DNA of 64,000 nt from CAVQSS01 sp963746605 (GTDB taxonomy: Bacteria; Desulfobacterota; RBG-13-43-22). The stretch's first letter is position 1. Each line of letters starts with the position of its first letter. The stretch lies in contig CAVVCH010000006.1 of assembly GCA_963746605.1 (NCBI GenBank), positions 1 through 64,000 of the forward strand, read 5' to 3'. Position numbers and translations under genes: made by a program. The notes below the pieces were generated by a model. The model was given only the letters and a program-made list of their open reading frames with translations, did no database searches and had not been told where the DNA came from. Positions 53,382 to 62,500 of this stretch are shown here, one piece after another.

Positions 53382-54053
53382 TCAGCCCCTGATGGATACC
53401 CGGCTAATACCATCAATGGAACTAAGTTTGGCAAGTAAACCACGGAGGTCTTCCCGGTCATCGACTGAAATAGTAAAGGCGTAATTATATATTGTGTCCT
53501 GACGATCGTATTCATAATTAATGCTGGTGATAAGCGCCTTGGCCTTTATTAATGTCTCTTCGACTATCTTCTCCTTATCGTCGCTGTTGGTCGTGATACT
53601 GACCTGTTTAAACACTTGTTTTTCCATCTTATGTTCGATTCCTCTCAGAAACCAGAGGGCAATCATCGTAATAAACGTGGCAATTATTCCGGGAAGATAG
53701 AGGCCAACGCCCACGGCCAAGCCGATGGCGGAAACAATCCAGAGACAAGCCGCCGTGGTCAGGCCCTGGACAATAAATCCCGTCTTAATAATAACCCCGG
53801 CGCCCAGAAACCCAATTCCCGTGATAGCACCGGCGGCTATGCGAGAAGGATCGATTTTTATGTAGTCGATATTTTGTTTGGTGAGATAATGAAAATCGAC
53901 CGAGACGATCATAATCAGGACCGACGCCACGCAGACAATGATATGAGTCCTGAATCCGGCAGGCCGGCCGTGCGTATATCGTTCAAAGCCGATTATCCCG
54001 CCCAGAAGGGCTCCGAGAACCAGCCTCAGGATCATTTCAGCTATTCCGGTCAT
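53382..54053 (-). CDS. MgtC/SapB-family membrane protein
   Basis: A 223-residue membrane protein of the MgtC family, linked in other bacteria to magnesium limitation and ATP synthase control. The N-terminal hydrophobic half has LRLVLGALLGGIIGFERYTH, AAGAITGIGFLGAGVIIKTG (the family signature), and VQGLTTAACLWIVSAIGLAV. The C-terminal about 85 residues are a soluble ACT-like domain (YAFTISVDDREDLRGLLAKL). ATG 54053 starts MTGIAEMILRL. A decayed second copy of its 5' end is at 52457-52622. Confidence 0.88.
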   Translation of the reverse strand: MTGIAEMILRLVLGALLGGIIGFERYTHGRPAGFRTHIIVCVASVLIMIVSVDFHYLTKQNIDYIKIDPSRIAAGAITGIGFLGAGVIIKTGFIVQGLTTAACLWIVSAIGLAVGVGLYLPGIIATFITMIALWFLRGIEHKMEKQVFKQVSITTNSDDKEKIVEETLIKAKALITSINYEYDRQDTIYNYAFTISVDDREDLRGLLAKLSSIDGISRVSIRG

Positions 54054-54073
54054 GGATTTACCTCACAGAATGC

Positions 54074-54472
54074 TCATTGAAGTCGGCTGAAAAAACCGAA
54101 TTGGCAGGCCCGTTGGTCAAAGGTCAACACCATATCGCAGCCGGAATGTTTTGCCGATTGGGCGATTAACAAGTCCGGAAGGTCAATACGGGTGTCCTTG
54201 GCGGAGGAGATTAATCCCTGAATAACCGCCTGGGATTCCCACTTCAAAACAGGCATACGGAGCAAAGCTTCTAAGGAATCCACCATCTCTTGCCTGGAGA
54301 TTTTGTAGACCGAATCCAGGACCCAGATCATCTCCAGGACGACCAATAGGGGAACAAAGAATGCTTCCCCATCGATCTCCGCCTGTTTTAATTTTCGGTA
54401 GATGATTTCAGCCTGCGCGGGATCATCGTTGACCAGAAAGCGAACCAGGACATTGGTATCCAGGGCTTTCAT
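54074..54472 (-). CDS. VapC-type PIN-domain toxin
   Basis: A 132-residue PIN-domain ribonuclease. Acidic catalytic residues are visible in MKALDTNVLVRFLVND, VPLLVVLEMIWVLDSVY, TRIDLPDLLIAQSAKHSGCD and VLTFDQRACQ. Start ATG 54472 overlaps the antitoxin stop (ATGA). A diverged copy of its first codons lies at 54975-55030. It appears intact and paired with the AbrB-type antitoxin. Confidence 0.87.
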   Translation of the reverse strand: MKALDTNVLVRFLVNDDPAQAEIIYRKLKQAEIDGEAFFVPLLVVLEMIWVLDSVYKISRQEMVDSLEALLRMPVLKWESQAVIQGLISSAKDTRIDLPDLLIAQSAKHSGCDMVLTFDQRACQFGFFSRLQ

Positions 54473-54717
54473 AACTTCTCGGTCCGCAGCTTTCGTTTAA
54501 GGCCGGCGTCCATTTGTTCAACGGAAGCAGCCTTTCTGCCGGGTCGGCACAGTCGGCCGAAGACCTCATCGACCTTCTTGGTGATGGGTCGAAACAGAGC
54601 TTCTTTCGCGTCGGAAAGGACGAACTCCACCTGGTCGCCGGCCCGCAGTTGCAAGGATTCCCGAACAACTTTAGGGATTGTTACCTGCCCCTTGCTGGTC
54701 AGGGTAGCTAAGGCCAT
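54469..54717 (-). CDS. AbrB/MazE-type antitoxin (VapB)
   Basis: An 82-residue antitoxin. MALATLTSKGQVTIPKVVRE and LRAGDQVEFVLSD form the swapped-hairpin AbrB DNA-binding domain; the tail (DAGLKRKLRTEKL) would neutralise VapC. ATG 54717 follows AAGGAGAAAAAGG. An in-frame start 39 bases upstream lacks a ribosome site and is unlikely. It is translationally coupled to the toxin. Confidence 0.87.
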   Translation of the reverse strand: MALATLTSKGQVTIPKVVRESLQLRAGDQVEFVLSDAKEALFRPITKKVDEVFGRLCRPGRKAASVEQMDAGLKRKLRTEKL

Positions 54718-54779
54718 TGCCTTTTTCTCCTTACTATTATTATATTCCTTACTCAAGGGTAAGTGGGCTTGGAAGAGAT

Positions 54780-55048
54780 GTCAAGAATATTTTTCCTTCC
54801 AGCCAGGATAGCGGCGGCAGTGGCTGTCAATCTGCCGGCCACCCTTCCGGTCTCCGGGCAGAAAATTGGAGGCGCATCAAAGTCCACGACCGAATGTTCA
54901 CCGTGCCAGGTAGGCGAAGAGGGTGCCCTTTACTTCTCTATCGGATAACCGGCCTTGATCCAATCCTCAAAACCGGAAAGCGAACCAGGACATTGGTCTC
55001 CAGGGCTTTTGTGGCTTCTCCCTCCGAGACTTTTGTCTGTTGAACGCC
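54780..55048 (-). pseudogene. Mosaic of gene fragments: rhodanese C-terminus and vapC 5' copy
   Basis: On the minus strand, 54975-55030 copies the start of the neighbouring vapC (KALETNVLVRF versus KALDTNVLVRF; the ATG is lost and the catalytic Asp is Glu). It joins directly to GFEDWIKAGYPIEK and a stop near 54945, the usual last residues of a rhodanese-like domain. Lower down, HSVVDFDAPPIFCPETGRVA is protein-like but not recognised. None can be functional. Confidence 0.5.
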
Positions 55049-55447
55049 CTAAAACATACCATTGTTGTTGGAGGCCGTTTCAGGGATCGGCTGCAGAACG
55101 TCCCAGTGCTCAACGATTTTCCCCTGTTCTACTAGGAAAATATCAATCACCGCCAATCCGCGAGCCTCCGCGTTCCTTTTCATGTGGGCGTGGACTGCGA
55201 CCAGATTATCTTCAGCAATGACCCGCTTGATGGTAACCGTTGCTTGTGGATTGTCCTTGAAAAATTGACTGACATATTTGATCGAGGCTCCTTTGCCGGC
55301 AGGAATATTGGGGTTGTGCTGGATAAAGGTCTCCCCCACATATTTTGTGAAAGCCTCCTCCACCTGTTTATTGACAAAGGCCAAGGTATAAAAATCCGTC
55401 AGGGGGTTAAAGCCCCTGGCCCCAGCGGTACTGCCAAAGAATCCCAA
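55049..55447 (-). CDS. SnoaL-like (NTF2-fold) protein, probably 5'-truncated
   Basis: The body (DFYTLAFVNKQVEEAFTKYV, GETFIQHNPNIPAGKGASIK, FFKDNPQATVTIKRVIAEDN, VIDIFLVEQGKIVEHWDVLQ) matches small NTF2-fold proteins annotated as SnoaL-like polyketide cyclases or aldol-condensing enzymes. The first residues (GFFGSTAGARGFNPL) are not family-like and come from the end of the upstream outer-membrane gene, with which it overlaps by 41 bases. No ribosome site or ATG is seen; the frame opens at TTG. I infer the original start was lost at the junction near 55405. Confidence 0.6.
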   Translation of the reverse strand: MGFFGSTAGARGFNPLTDFYTLAFVNKQVEEAFTKYVGETFIQHNPNIPAGKGASIKYVSQFFKDNPQATVTIKRVIAEDNLVAVHAHMKRNAEARGLAVIDIFLVEQGKIVEHWDVLQPIPETASNNNGMF

Positions 55448-56321
55448 CCAGTTTATAATCGGTCCCCGTAATGGTTTGCACGCCGGTGCTGGCGAAAAGC
55501 TTGATCGAATTGTTCCGGTTCACTGGCAAGGCCAGGGTGACGCCCACTCGAGAATTGCTCTCTGAATCATCGCTCCGCACGCCGTCTATTGTCGTGCGTC
55601 CGCCGTAATCGTAAGTCCCGCTCACTGCCGCCCAGATTCCCCGACCTAGGTCGTACGTGACGTGTAGCTGGGTGGTAGAGACGGGATCCTGCTCCAGCTT
55701 CTTGCCGCCGAAGTAGTCGTCATTATTGCTGAAGAAAATCACTCCCGTGGAAAGCTCTACCGCAAGCGCCCCCCACGCCTTAGAAATTCCGATGTCGGGC
55801 TTGACGAACCAGCGGTTATTACCAAGGTTCACCAATTTGTCCCGATCATACTGTCCCAGTGGCGCTGATACCTGAACGCTAGCTCCGATGATTACATCCT
55901 GTTGGTAGCTGGCAAATTCCTGCAGTGACAGCGCGGGGGAACCATAGAAATTCACCGAGAAACGGAAGCGCGGGTCGTTTAATCCGGAAACATTGCGTTC
56001 TCGCGGTTGACCCGCTGCCAGCGCGTTTCCGGATAGTTGGGAATAAGGCAGTATGACATCGAACTTGCCTGATTTGCCCCATACGTCCAGTGTCCGGGCA
56101 TAAGCCAAGATGCCGGTGTGCATCTGGAGTTGGGCGTCCTTGATCGGTGACGAAGCCGCGGTTGACAAACCGCCATCCGAATAGGCATAGCCCACCAATA
56201 GGAAATTGATCCCGACCGGCGTATTGACATATGATCTCGGCTCGATCTCGCCGGCTTGTGTGGGTGAAGCCGCGAACAAGAGCGCAATCAAGACTGGTAG
56301 CGCGCCGGAACGCTTGATCAT
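55407..56321 (-). CDS. Outer-membrane transporter of the phenol MetA-pathway family
   Basis: A predicted outer-membrane beta-barrel (Phenol_MetA_deg family), often near genes for degradation of aromatics. From ATG 56321 a signal peptide (MIKRSGALPVLIALLFAASP, cleavage after TQA) is followed by alternating strands: NTPVGINFLLVGYAYSDGGL, FDVILPYSQLSG, IIGASVQVSAPLGQYDRDKL, LVNLGNNRWFVKPDIGISKA, and a barrel-like C-terminus KLVGILWQYRWGQGL. An ATG at 56408 is in frame but would place 29 extra residues before the signal peptide. It overlaps the SnoaL fragment. Ligand unknown. Confidence 0.78.
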   Translation of the reverse strand: MIKRSGALPVLIALLFAASPTQAGEIEPRSYVNTPVGINFLLVGYAYSDGGLSTAASSPIKDAQLQMHTGILAYARTLDVWGKSGKFDVILPYSQLSGNALAAGQPRERNVSGLNDPRFRFSVNFYGSPALSLQEFASYQQDVIIGASVQVSAPLGQYDRDKLVNLGNNRWFVKPDIGISKAWGALAVELSTGVIFFSNNDDYFGGKKLEQDPVSTTQLHVTYDLGRGIWAAVSGTYDYGGRTTIDGVRSDDSESNSRVGVTLALPVNRNNSIKLFASTGVQTITGTDYKLVGILWQYRWGQGL

Positions 56322-56454
56322 ATCCCGATAAGCTCGCCAGACGGCTCGAGCGACTACGACGGGAAAAAAACGTCGGCCCTGTCCATCCCAATTCAAATTC
56401 CGCATCATAATATTTCGAGTAGATGCCTCATCAAGGATTTAATGTCCAATGGTC

Positions 56455-56600
56455 TAATTCTTAGCTGTCAAATGCCGGGCCGAACTGGAAGGCGCGAGTG
56501 GCATCGGGCGAATAGACCTGATCGATCGTCCCCTGAAAGGCGATCCAGGGGGCCGACCTCAATGCGGCCGACGGACCCGCCGCCGTTCTACTTCGGGTTT
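56455..56600 (-). pseudogene. Possible fragment of a VirJ/AcvB-like alpha/beta hydrolase
   Basis: Minus-strand codons give SAPWIAFQGTIDQVYSPDAT, then RAFQFGPAFDS and a stop. The WIAFQGTIDQV part recalls the C-terminal region of VirJ/AcvB-type hydrolases, but no catalytic residues or start are present. A short similarity only. Confidence 0.25.
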
Positions 56601-56604
56601 GTTT

Positions 56605-58164
56605 TTAAACTGACATTCTATTATAGATTGTTTGCCTCATGATCGAAATGAAAAAAGGCACCACCTGGGGATCAAACTGCGAACCGCTCTTCTCCTGGAT
56701 AAGGTGCAGGGCCTTTTCCATCTCCCAGGCGGCCCGGTAGGGACGATCGGTGGTCAAGGCATCGTAGACATCGGCCACGGCTATGATCCGAGCCCCCAGA
56801 GGGATTTCCAGGCCTTTTAGGCCGTCAGGGTACCCGCGGCCGTCATAGTGCTCGTGGTGGGCCCGCACCATCGGACGGATTTTTTCGAAATCTTTCACGA
56901 CTCCCAGGATGCGGGCGCCGATCTCCGGGTGGGTCTTCATATGGGAATATTTCTCTTGGTCCAGGGGCCCGTCATAATTTAAGACATCCTCCCGTATTCC
57001 TATTTTGCCGATATCGTGGAGGATGGCCGCGTGAAAAATTTCCTGGCACTCTTTTTCGGAAAGGCCCATGGCCTGAGCTGTTTTCAGGGCATACTGACTG
57101 ACGTGATCAGAATGGCCCCGGGTATAAGGATCGCGGGCATCGATGGCTTCGGCCAGGGAGAGGATCGTCTCCAGGAAAAGCGCTTCCTGCTCGGCGTAAA
57201 GTCTGGCCAGGTTCAAGGCCATTTCTTGAATCCCATCGCCGATCCGGCCCAGTTCATCCCGGCTTTCAATCCTAAAATCCTTTTGGAAATCTCCGGCGCC
57301 GATCTGGCGAAGACGTTCCTTGATGCGGTTCAGCGGTGTATTGAGCTGATTGGCAATGAGTCCGGAAAGAAGGAGGCATAAAAATAAACCCAGGATCAGA
57401 AATACATTAAACTGGCGCTCTTCTTCCGATACGGAAAAAGCCGCCAGGATGGCCATAGGTAAAAAGCCCCCGGCAAAAAAACCGATCAGCAATTTCAAGA
57501 CGATGGGGAAGTCACGAAAGGATAGGGGTGCCGGGTTTGGGGATCTATGGGTCCGCCATAACCGCGGAAAAAAGAGCGGAGAAGCGACGACCAGCGGTGA
57601 AAAAAATCTCAACAGGGGAAGGCCCAGCAGGATACAGGGCAGGCCGTTGCCGACAATGGAAGTGGCACAGTAGGTCAGGCTTTTGGACCACGGCAAACCG
57701 TAGGGGGTCAAGCTCAACAGGATCATGGTGACCAGCACACCCAGGATATTGGAAAGGAGGGCCCCCATCAGAATAAAACCCCGGATTTCCTTGCCGGTCG
57801 GTAGAGACGGGTCCCAACCCTTGTATTGGAAATAGAAGCGCAACAATCCCCCCTGGATGAAGTTGCCTGAGATCCAGGCCAGGTTCTGGGGCCAGGGAAA
57901 TCCGCCCAGAGCATTGGAAACCAGGGGAAAAATCATGGCCGAGAGAATCCCCAGTCCTCCAAACCACAATCCGCCCACGGTTTGAAAAACCATCGCCGGC
58001 CAGAAAAGACTGGCTTGTTCAACGAAAGGGATGGAGAAAGTACCTAATTCCCCCACTAACAGAGCGATACTGGTCCACAACAGAATCAGGAGAATTGGGG
58101 CCTTTCCCGGCCGCGCTCCCTGGCCGGGTTCCAAGGTCCAGATTGGGGACGTCGGTGTTTTCAA
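56605..58164 (-). CDS. Membrane HD-GYP domain protein (cyclic-di-GMP phosphodiesterase type)
   Basis: A 519-residue protein. About eight hydrophobic helices (residues 22-260) form a membrane sensor, followed by a HAMP-like linker (LNTPLNRIKERLRQIGAGDF) and a C-terminal HD-GYP domain: RDPYTRGHSDHVSQYALK, AAILHDIGKIGIRED and HHEHYDGRGYPDGLKG. The HD and GYP motifs are intact, so it should hydrolyse cyclic di-GMP. The membrane part is probably MASE-like, sensing an unknown signal. ATG 58164 has no strong SD. Confidence 0.87.
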   Translation of the reverse strand: MKTPTSPIWTLEPGQGARPGKAPILLILLWTSIALLVGELGTFSIPFVEQASLFWPAMVFQTVGGLWFGGLGILSAMIFPLVSNALGGFPWPQNLAWISGNFIQGGLLRFYFQYKGWDPSLPTGKEIRGFILMGALLSNILGVLVTMILLSLTPYGLPWSKSLTYCATSIVGNGLPCILLGLPLLRFFSPLVVASPLFFPRLWRTHRSPNPAPLSFRDFPIVLKLLIGFFAGGFLPMAILAAFSVSEEERQFNVFLILGLFLCLLLSGLIANQLNTPLNRIKERLRQIGAGDFQKDFRIESRDELGRIGDGIQEMALNLARLYAEQEALFLETILSLAEAIDARDPYTRGHSDHVSQYALKTAQAMGLSEKECQEIFHAAILHDIGKIGIREDVLNYDGPLDQEKYSHMKTHPEIGARILGVVKDFEKIRPMVRAHHEHYDGRGYPDGLKGLEIPLGARIIAVADVYDALTTDRPYRAAWEMEKALHLIQEKSGSQFDPQVVPFFISIMRQTIYNRMSV

Positions 58165-58283
58165 TTTTTGATAAGAATTTCTCTTGGAATGGGCCGAGTG
58201 TAAAATATGCCCGAGGAGGGGTCAAGGAGAAAAAATAAAGGAGGAAAAGGAACTTAAGGGAACGGCGGGTTTAAGTTTATGAG

Positions 58284-58958
58284 CTACCGTAGGATCAAAG
58301 GGAGGTACGTATACGTACCGTAGGTGTAACGGGCGAAATTCGCCGAGACATTGTCTCCCGCCGTGCCAAAGTCGCCGCCCACCCAGAGATTGCCGTGGGA
58401 AAGAGCCAAGGCCTGGATAGAACCAAACGGCCAGGGACCCACGCCGCTGCCGAGCGCCGACCAGTTGTTGCCGTCCCAGCGGGCGACCTGGTTGACGGTT
58501 GCCCGCGCCGTATGGCAGTCCACGTCCCCGCAGAGGGATTGAAAGTATCCGCCGGCATAGAGGTCGTTATCCCGGTCCACAGCCAGGGCCCTGACGTCTT
58601 GATCAAGTCCCAGGCCCAGATTAGACCAGAACCAGCTCTGGCCATCCCAGACAGCCGCCCGGTTGGCGGGAGATCTGGTCGAGCAGGCGATATCTCCGCA
58701 GATACCGGTGAAGGAACCGCCGGCATAGAGGTACTGGTTGTGGTCAAAGGCGAGTGCGTAAACAGTGAAATCAAATCCCGGCCCAACCCCCGACCAGACG
58801 CCGGAATCGCCGCTGGGCACCCACTTGGCAATAAAGTTGACCCTTTGTCCTTTGGCGGTGCAGTCCGCATTCCCGCAGAGGAAAACAAACAACCCCGGAA
58901 GATGGGTTGCCGTATGGACTTGGCCTTTGGATGACGAAATTATATATCGTTTTAACAA
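58284..58958 (-). CDS. Repeat protein with beta-propeller-like units, probably 5'-truncated
   Basis: Three to four units of about 55-60 residues: ALAFDHNQYLYAGGSFTGIC, ALAVDRDNDLYAGGYFQSLC and ALALSHGNLWVGGDFGTAGD, each followed by an ARW/AVWDG stretch (VARWDGNNWSALGSGVG). A C-G-[DN]-x-x-C pair recurs (CGNADC, CGDIAC, CGDVDC), suggesting disulphides and an extracellular location. The C-terminus TYLPLILR is the kind of tail seen on secreted proteins. The N-terminus opens inside a unit (LFVFLCGNADC) with no signal peptide, so the gene is likely a fragment of a longer one. Confidence 0.55.
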   Translation of the reverse strand: MLKRYIISSSKGQVHTATHLPGLFVFLCGNADCTAKGQRVNFIAKWVPSGDSGVWSGVGPGFDFTVYALAFDHNQYLYAGGSFTGICGDIACSTRSPANRAAVWDGQSWFWSNLGLGLDQDVRALAVDRDNDLYAGGYFQSLCGDVDCHTARATVNQVARWDGNNWSALGSGVGPWPFGSIQALALSHGNLWVGGDFGTAGDNVSANFARYTYGTYTYLPLILR

Positions 58959-59025
58959 AAGTAAATAGGGAAATTTGATTCCTGAGGGCGATGTTCGGGT
59001 GGATAAGCAGAGAGAGGACGCACGG

Positions 59026-59526
59026 TCAGTTCGACTTGAATTCCTTGAGTACCGTGACGTCGAACTCGACGTTCACCTTCGGTCCGCCGGCCGAGACGTC
59101 GTCGAAGGCCAGTTTGCCGGCGAGACGCTCGGCGTTGTTCACCCGCGCAACGAAGGCCTCGGGCATTGCGCCAAAAGAATACTGAACCTTCTGGCCGTTC
59201 ACCGCCACCCAGTAACCGAGGCGCGGAGGAGCATCGAAGTCCACCGTCATTCCCTCAGTCACCTGCCCGCCCGCGCACGACATGGTCTCGCAGGCCTGCA
59301 ATGGGACGCCGATGTCGTCGGCAGACAGGATCAGACGGCGAATCGTCTTCCCCGGGTCCCTTTCATAAGGGCCCTTCACGAGCCAGGCGTATTTGAGTGT
59401 GACCGAGTACGTCTGGTAAGTCAACGTCCCCTTGACCTGGTTGTCGCCGGCGATTGATAAGTTGGCCGGCACGCCGGCGGCCAGGAACGCGAAGATAAAC
59501 GCGGCCAAACCCGTTCTAAAATTCAT
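59026..59526 (-). CDS. Secreted protein of unknown function
   Basis: A 166-residue exported protein. ATG 59526 follows GGAAGGGAGC and starts a signal peptide (MNFRTGLAAFIFAFLAAGVP, cleavage near SIA). The mature region contains KGTLTYQTYSVTLKYAWLVK, a likely disulphide CETMSC, and TVDFDAPPRLGYWVAVNGQK. It looks like a small beta-rich periplasmic domain. No family was recognised. It is 22 bp downstream of the large sensor kinase gene on the same strand and may share its transcript. Confidence 0.65.
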   Translation of the reverse strand: MNFRTGLAAFIFAFLAAGVPANLSIAGDNQVKGTLTYQTYSVTLKYAWLVKGPYERDPGKTIRRLILSADDIGVPLQACETMSCAGGQVTEGMTVDFDAPPRLGYWVAVNGQKVQYSFGAMPEAFVARVNNAERLAGKLAFDDVSAGGPKVNVEFDVTVLKEFKSN

Positions 59527-59547
59527 CAAAGCTCCCTTCCTCCGAGT

Positions 59548-62500
59548 TTATGTAGCTCGGTCCAGTTCTTTCCTTACAGCCATTCCCAGTTTCTCCAGAA
59601 CATAGGGCTTTTTTACATAGTCGCCCGCGCCGAGCGCTTGAGCGGCTTTCACCCGCTCCGTTTCCGAAAAACCACTGACGATAATGGCCTTCTGGTTCGG
59701 ATGAATCGTAAGCACACTCCGGTAAGTGTCCAGTCCGTCCATACCGGGGTCCATAATCATGTCCAGAATCACGAGATCCACCGTATGTTCCTCCAGGTAG
59801 GCCACCGCCTCTTCACCGCTGGGGACCTTTGTTACGGAGTAATTCAATTTCTCGAGCATCTCCGCGGCTAAATCACGCTGTCCCTTAACGTCATCTACAA
59901 TGAGAATGGTCTCGCTTTTCCCCAGGTATTCGGAAATGGAGACGGACCTATCTTCCGCGTTGATTTCTTCCCGTGTCACCGGAAAATAGAGCGTGAAGGT
60001 ACTTCCTTTTTGCTCCTTGGTTTGAACATTTATGTATCCGCAATGATCTTTCACCGTACCCCAAACCACCGCCAGCCCTAATCCGGTTCCGCTTCTCCCC
60101 ATGGCCTTCTTGGTATAAAAAGGCTCAAAAATTCGCTTCAGATCAGATACGGGTATCCCTTCACCCGTATCTGATACAGAAAGGACCACATAGTCTCCCT
60201 CCCGGACCTCATCATATCCCTGGATTGGTCTTTCCAGATACTGATTGGATGTTTTAATAGTCAGGGCGCCGCCTTTCGGCATGGCCTCACTGGCATTCGA
60301 AAGTAGATTGAATAACGTCTTACCGAGATGGACGGGAGAACCGGAGATGTTCAACAGGTCCGGTTCCAGATCGGCCTTGATCGTTACCGAAGGATGGTAG
60401 GAAGACAGATTTTCAAACTCCGGTGAATTCTGACAATCAACGATGATTTTGTTCAGATTAAGTACCTGCTTGTTGGCTACCCCCCTTCTGGCCAAGGTCA
60501 GCAGATCCTGGACAATAGCGGCCGCCCGCTTGCTCCCGCCCAGAATATTCACCAGACCGGGCCTCAGCGGGCTTGAGTCCTCTACATCATAAAGGAGCAA
60601 CTCCGAATAGCCGACAATAATTCCCAGAACATTGTTGAGGTCGTGGGCGACACCACCCGCCAAGGTCCCCAGGGCCTCCATTTTCTCCGCACGTTGTAAC
60701 CGTTCCTCCAGCTTCCGCTTTTCCTCCTCGGCCATCCGTCGTTCGGTGATGTCATGGAAGAAAACAAGGGCGCCGTTCTGGTTCTCGTAGAGGAAGGGCA
60801 CGGCGGAGACCTCAACATCAAAGGATGTGCCATCGAGTTTGAGAAATTTTTGTTCCAGCGGCGGGATGTCTTTTCTTTCCTCGTTGAGCAACCGGATGCG
60901 CTCCCGGACTGCTTCGTGATAATCGGGGTGGATTCGGTTCATGACGGGACTGCCGAGGAATTGGTCGGGGGATATTCCGCCAAACAGCCCTACCGCCGCC
61001 TTGTTCACATAAGCGAACTGTCTTTGGGTTTGAATGAATATGGCTTCCGGTGCGTTTTCCACCAGCGAGCGGAAGCGTGCCTCGCTCTCGCGCAGCGCCT
61101 CCTCGGCCCACTTGCGGCTGGTGATATCTCTTAGGTAGACCAGGGAAACCGCTTCGCCCTGATAGAGCGTCTTGGAGGCAGAGATTTCAATATAAATAGG
61201 TTCACCATTTTTTCGCTGGCCTTTAAATTCATATTGGGAGTGTACGGCCTCTCCTTTTTGCCTTCGGCGGTTAATTTCTTGGACCCTCTCTTGATCGTCC
61301 GGGTGAACCATCATGTCAATCGGTTTGCCTATGATTTCTTCCGGTCGATCATAGCCAAAGATTTCCACCATCCGCTGATTGACAAAGATATGCCGGTCCC
61401 CTTTAACCAAGGTGACGCCGTCATTGGATTGTTCGATGGCCGTCCGGTAGCGCTCCTCACTCTCTCTCAGCGCCTCCTCCGTCTGCTTGCGCTCGCTGAC
61501 ATCGGTAACCATGGCAAAGGATCCGGCGATGCCCCCCTGATCGTTCAAGAGGGGAGTGGCACTGGCCAAGACCCAGATCAATTTCCCGTTTTTGCAGACG
61601 AATCGACGTTCATAGGTCTCGCCTTGACCCAGGCGACGTTTTTCCATACTGAGGTGGTGGGCCGAAAGGTCTTCGGCGTATATGAAGCGGTCCGGGCTCT
61701 GGCCGATCATCTCTTCGGGCTTATAGCCGAGCATGTCGAGCATCTTTTGATTGGCAAAGCTAATGCTTTGTGACTCGTCCAAAGCCAAAATGCCTTCGTT
61801 GGCCGTCTCCACAATGAGGCGGTAACGTTCCTCGGCTTTTTTTCGGTTCAATTCCGCTATTTTTCTGCGGCGATTCATCTCCAGCAACGCGACGATCATG
61901 CCAGCCTGCAAGGCGATTAACGCCAGGAAACCGATTACATATCCTTTATAGTCCTCCCAGATCGAGGTCGGGCGATTGACAATGATACTCGCCTTAGGCA
62001 AACGGTCAGTCCTGACTCCCCAGCGTTTGAGTTGCGGCCAGTTGAATCGAGGAGCGATTCGAGGTGGGAGAGTGGTGAGCGGTTGGGTGATTGAAAAATT
62101 GCCCTTCAGGATGTCAAGCGCCAATTGGGCGGTTCTGGCACCTTCATCTCCATAGCTCAGCATAAAACCGCCGACCACCAAAGGGAGTATCTCGTCATAA
62201 AGACCGAAAATCGGGGCATTCGATCCTTTGGAAAGGGCTATCGCCACTTCCCTGGGAACGAAAGTCCGACCGGTCCGGTCTTTATAAAGGGCAATATATA
62301 GGACGATAGTTTCCGGCGGCAGGGCGCCGATCCGCTGCAGGGTTTCCTCGTAGGTGAGGCCGCTGCTATACTCGAAATCCAGTTTGCCAAACCATGGTGC
62401 CAATTGGTTCCTGGCATTTTGTTCCCAGCGTCGCTCATCCTCACCGTCACCTGCGACGACGAAAACCCGTTTGGTTTGAGGAAACAGGGACAGCGCCGCT

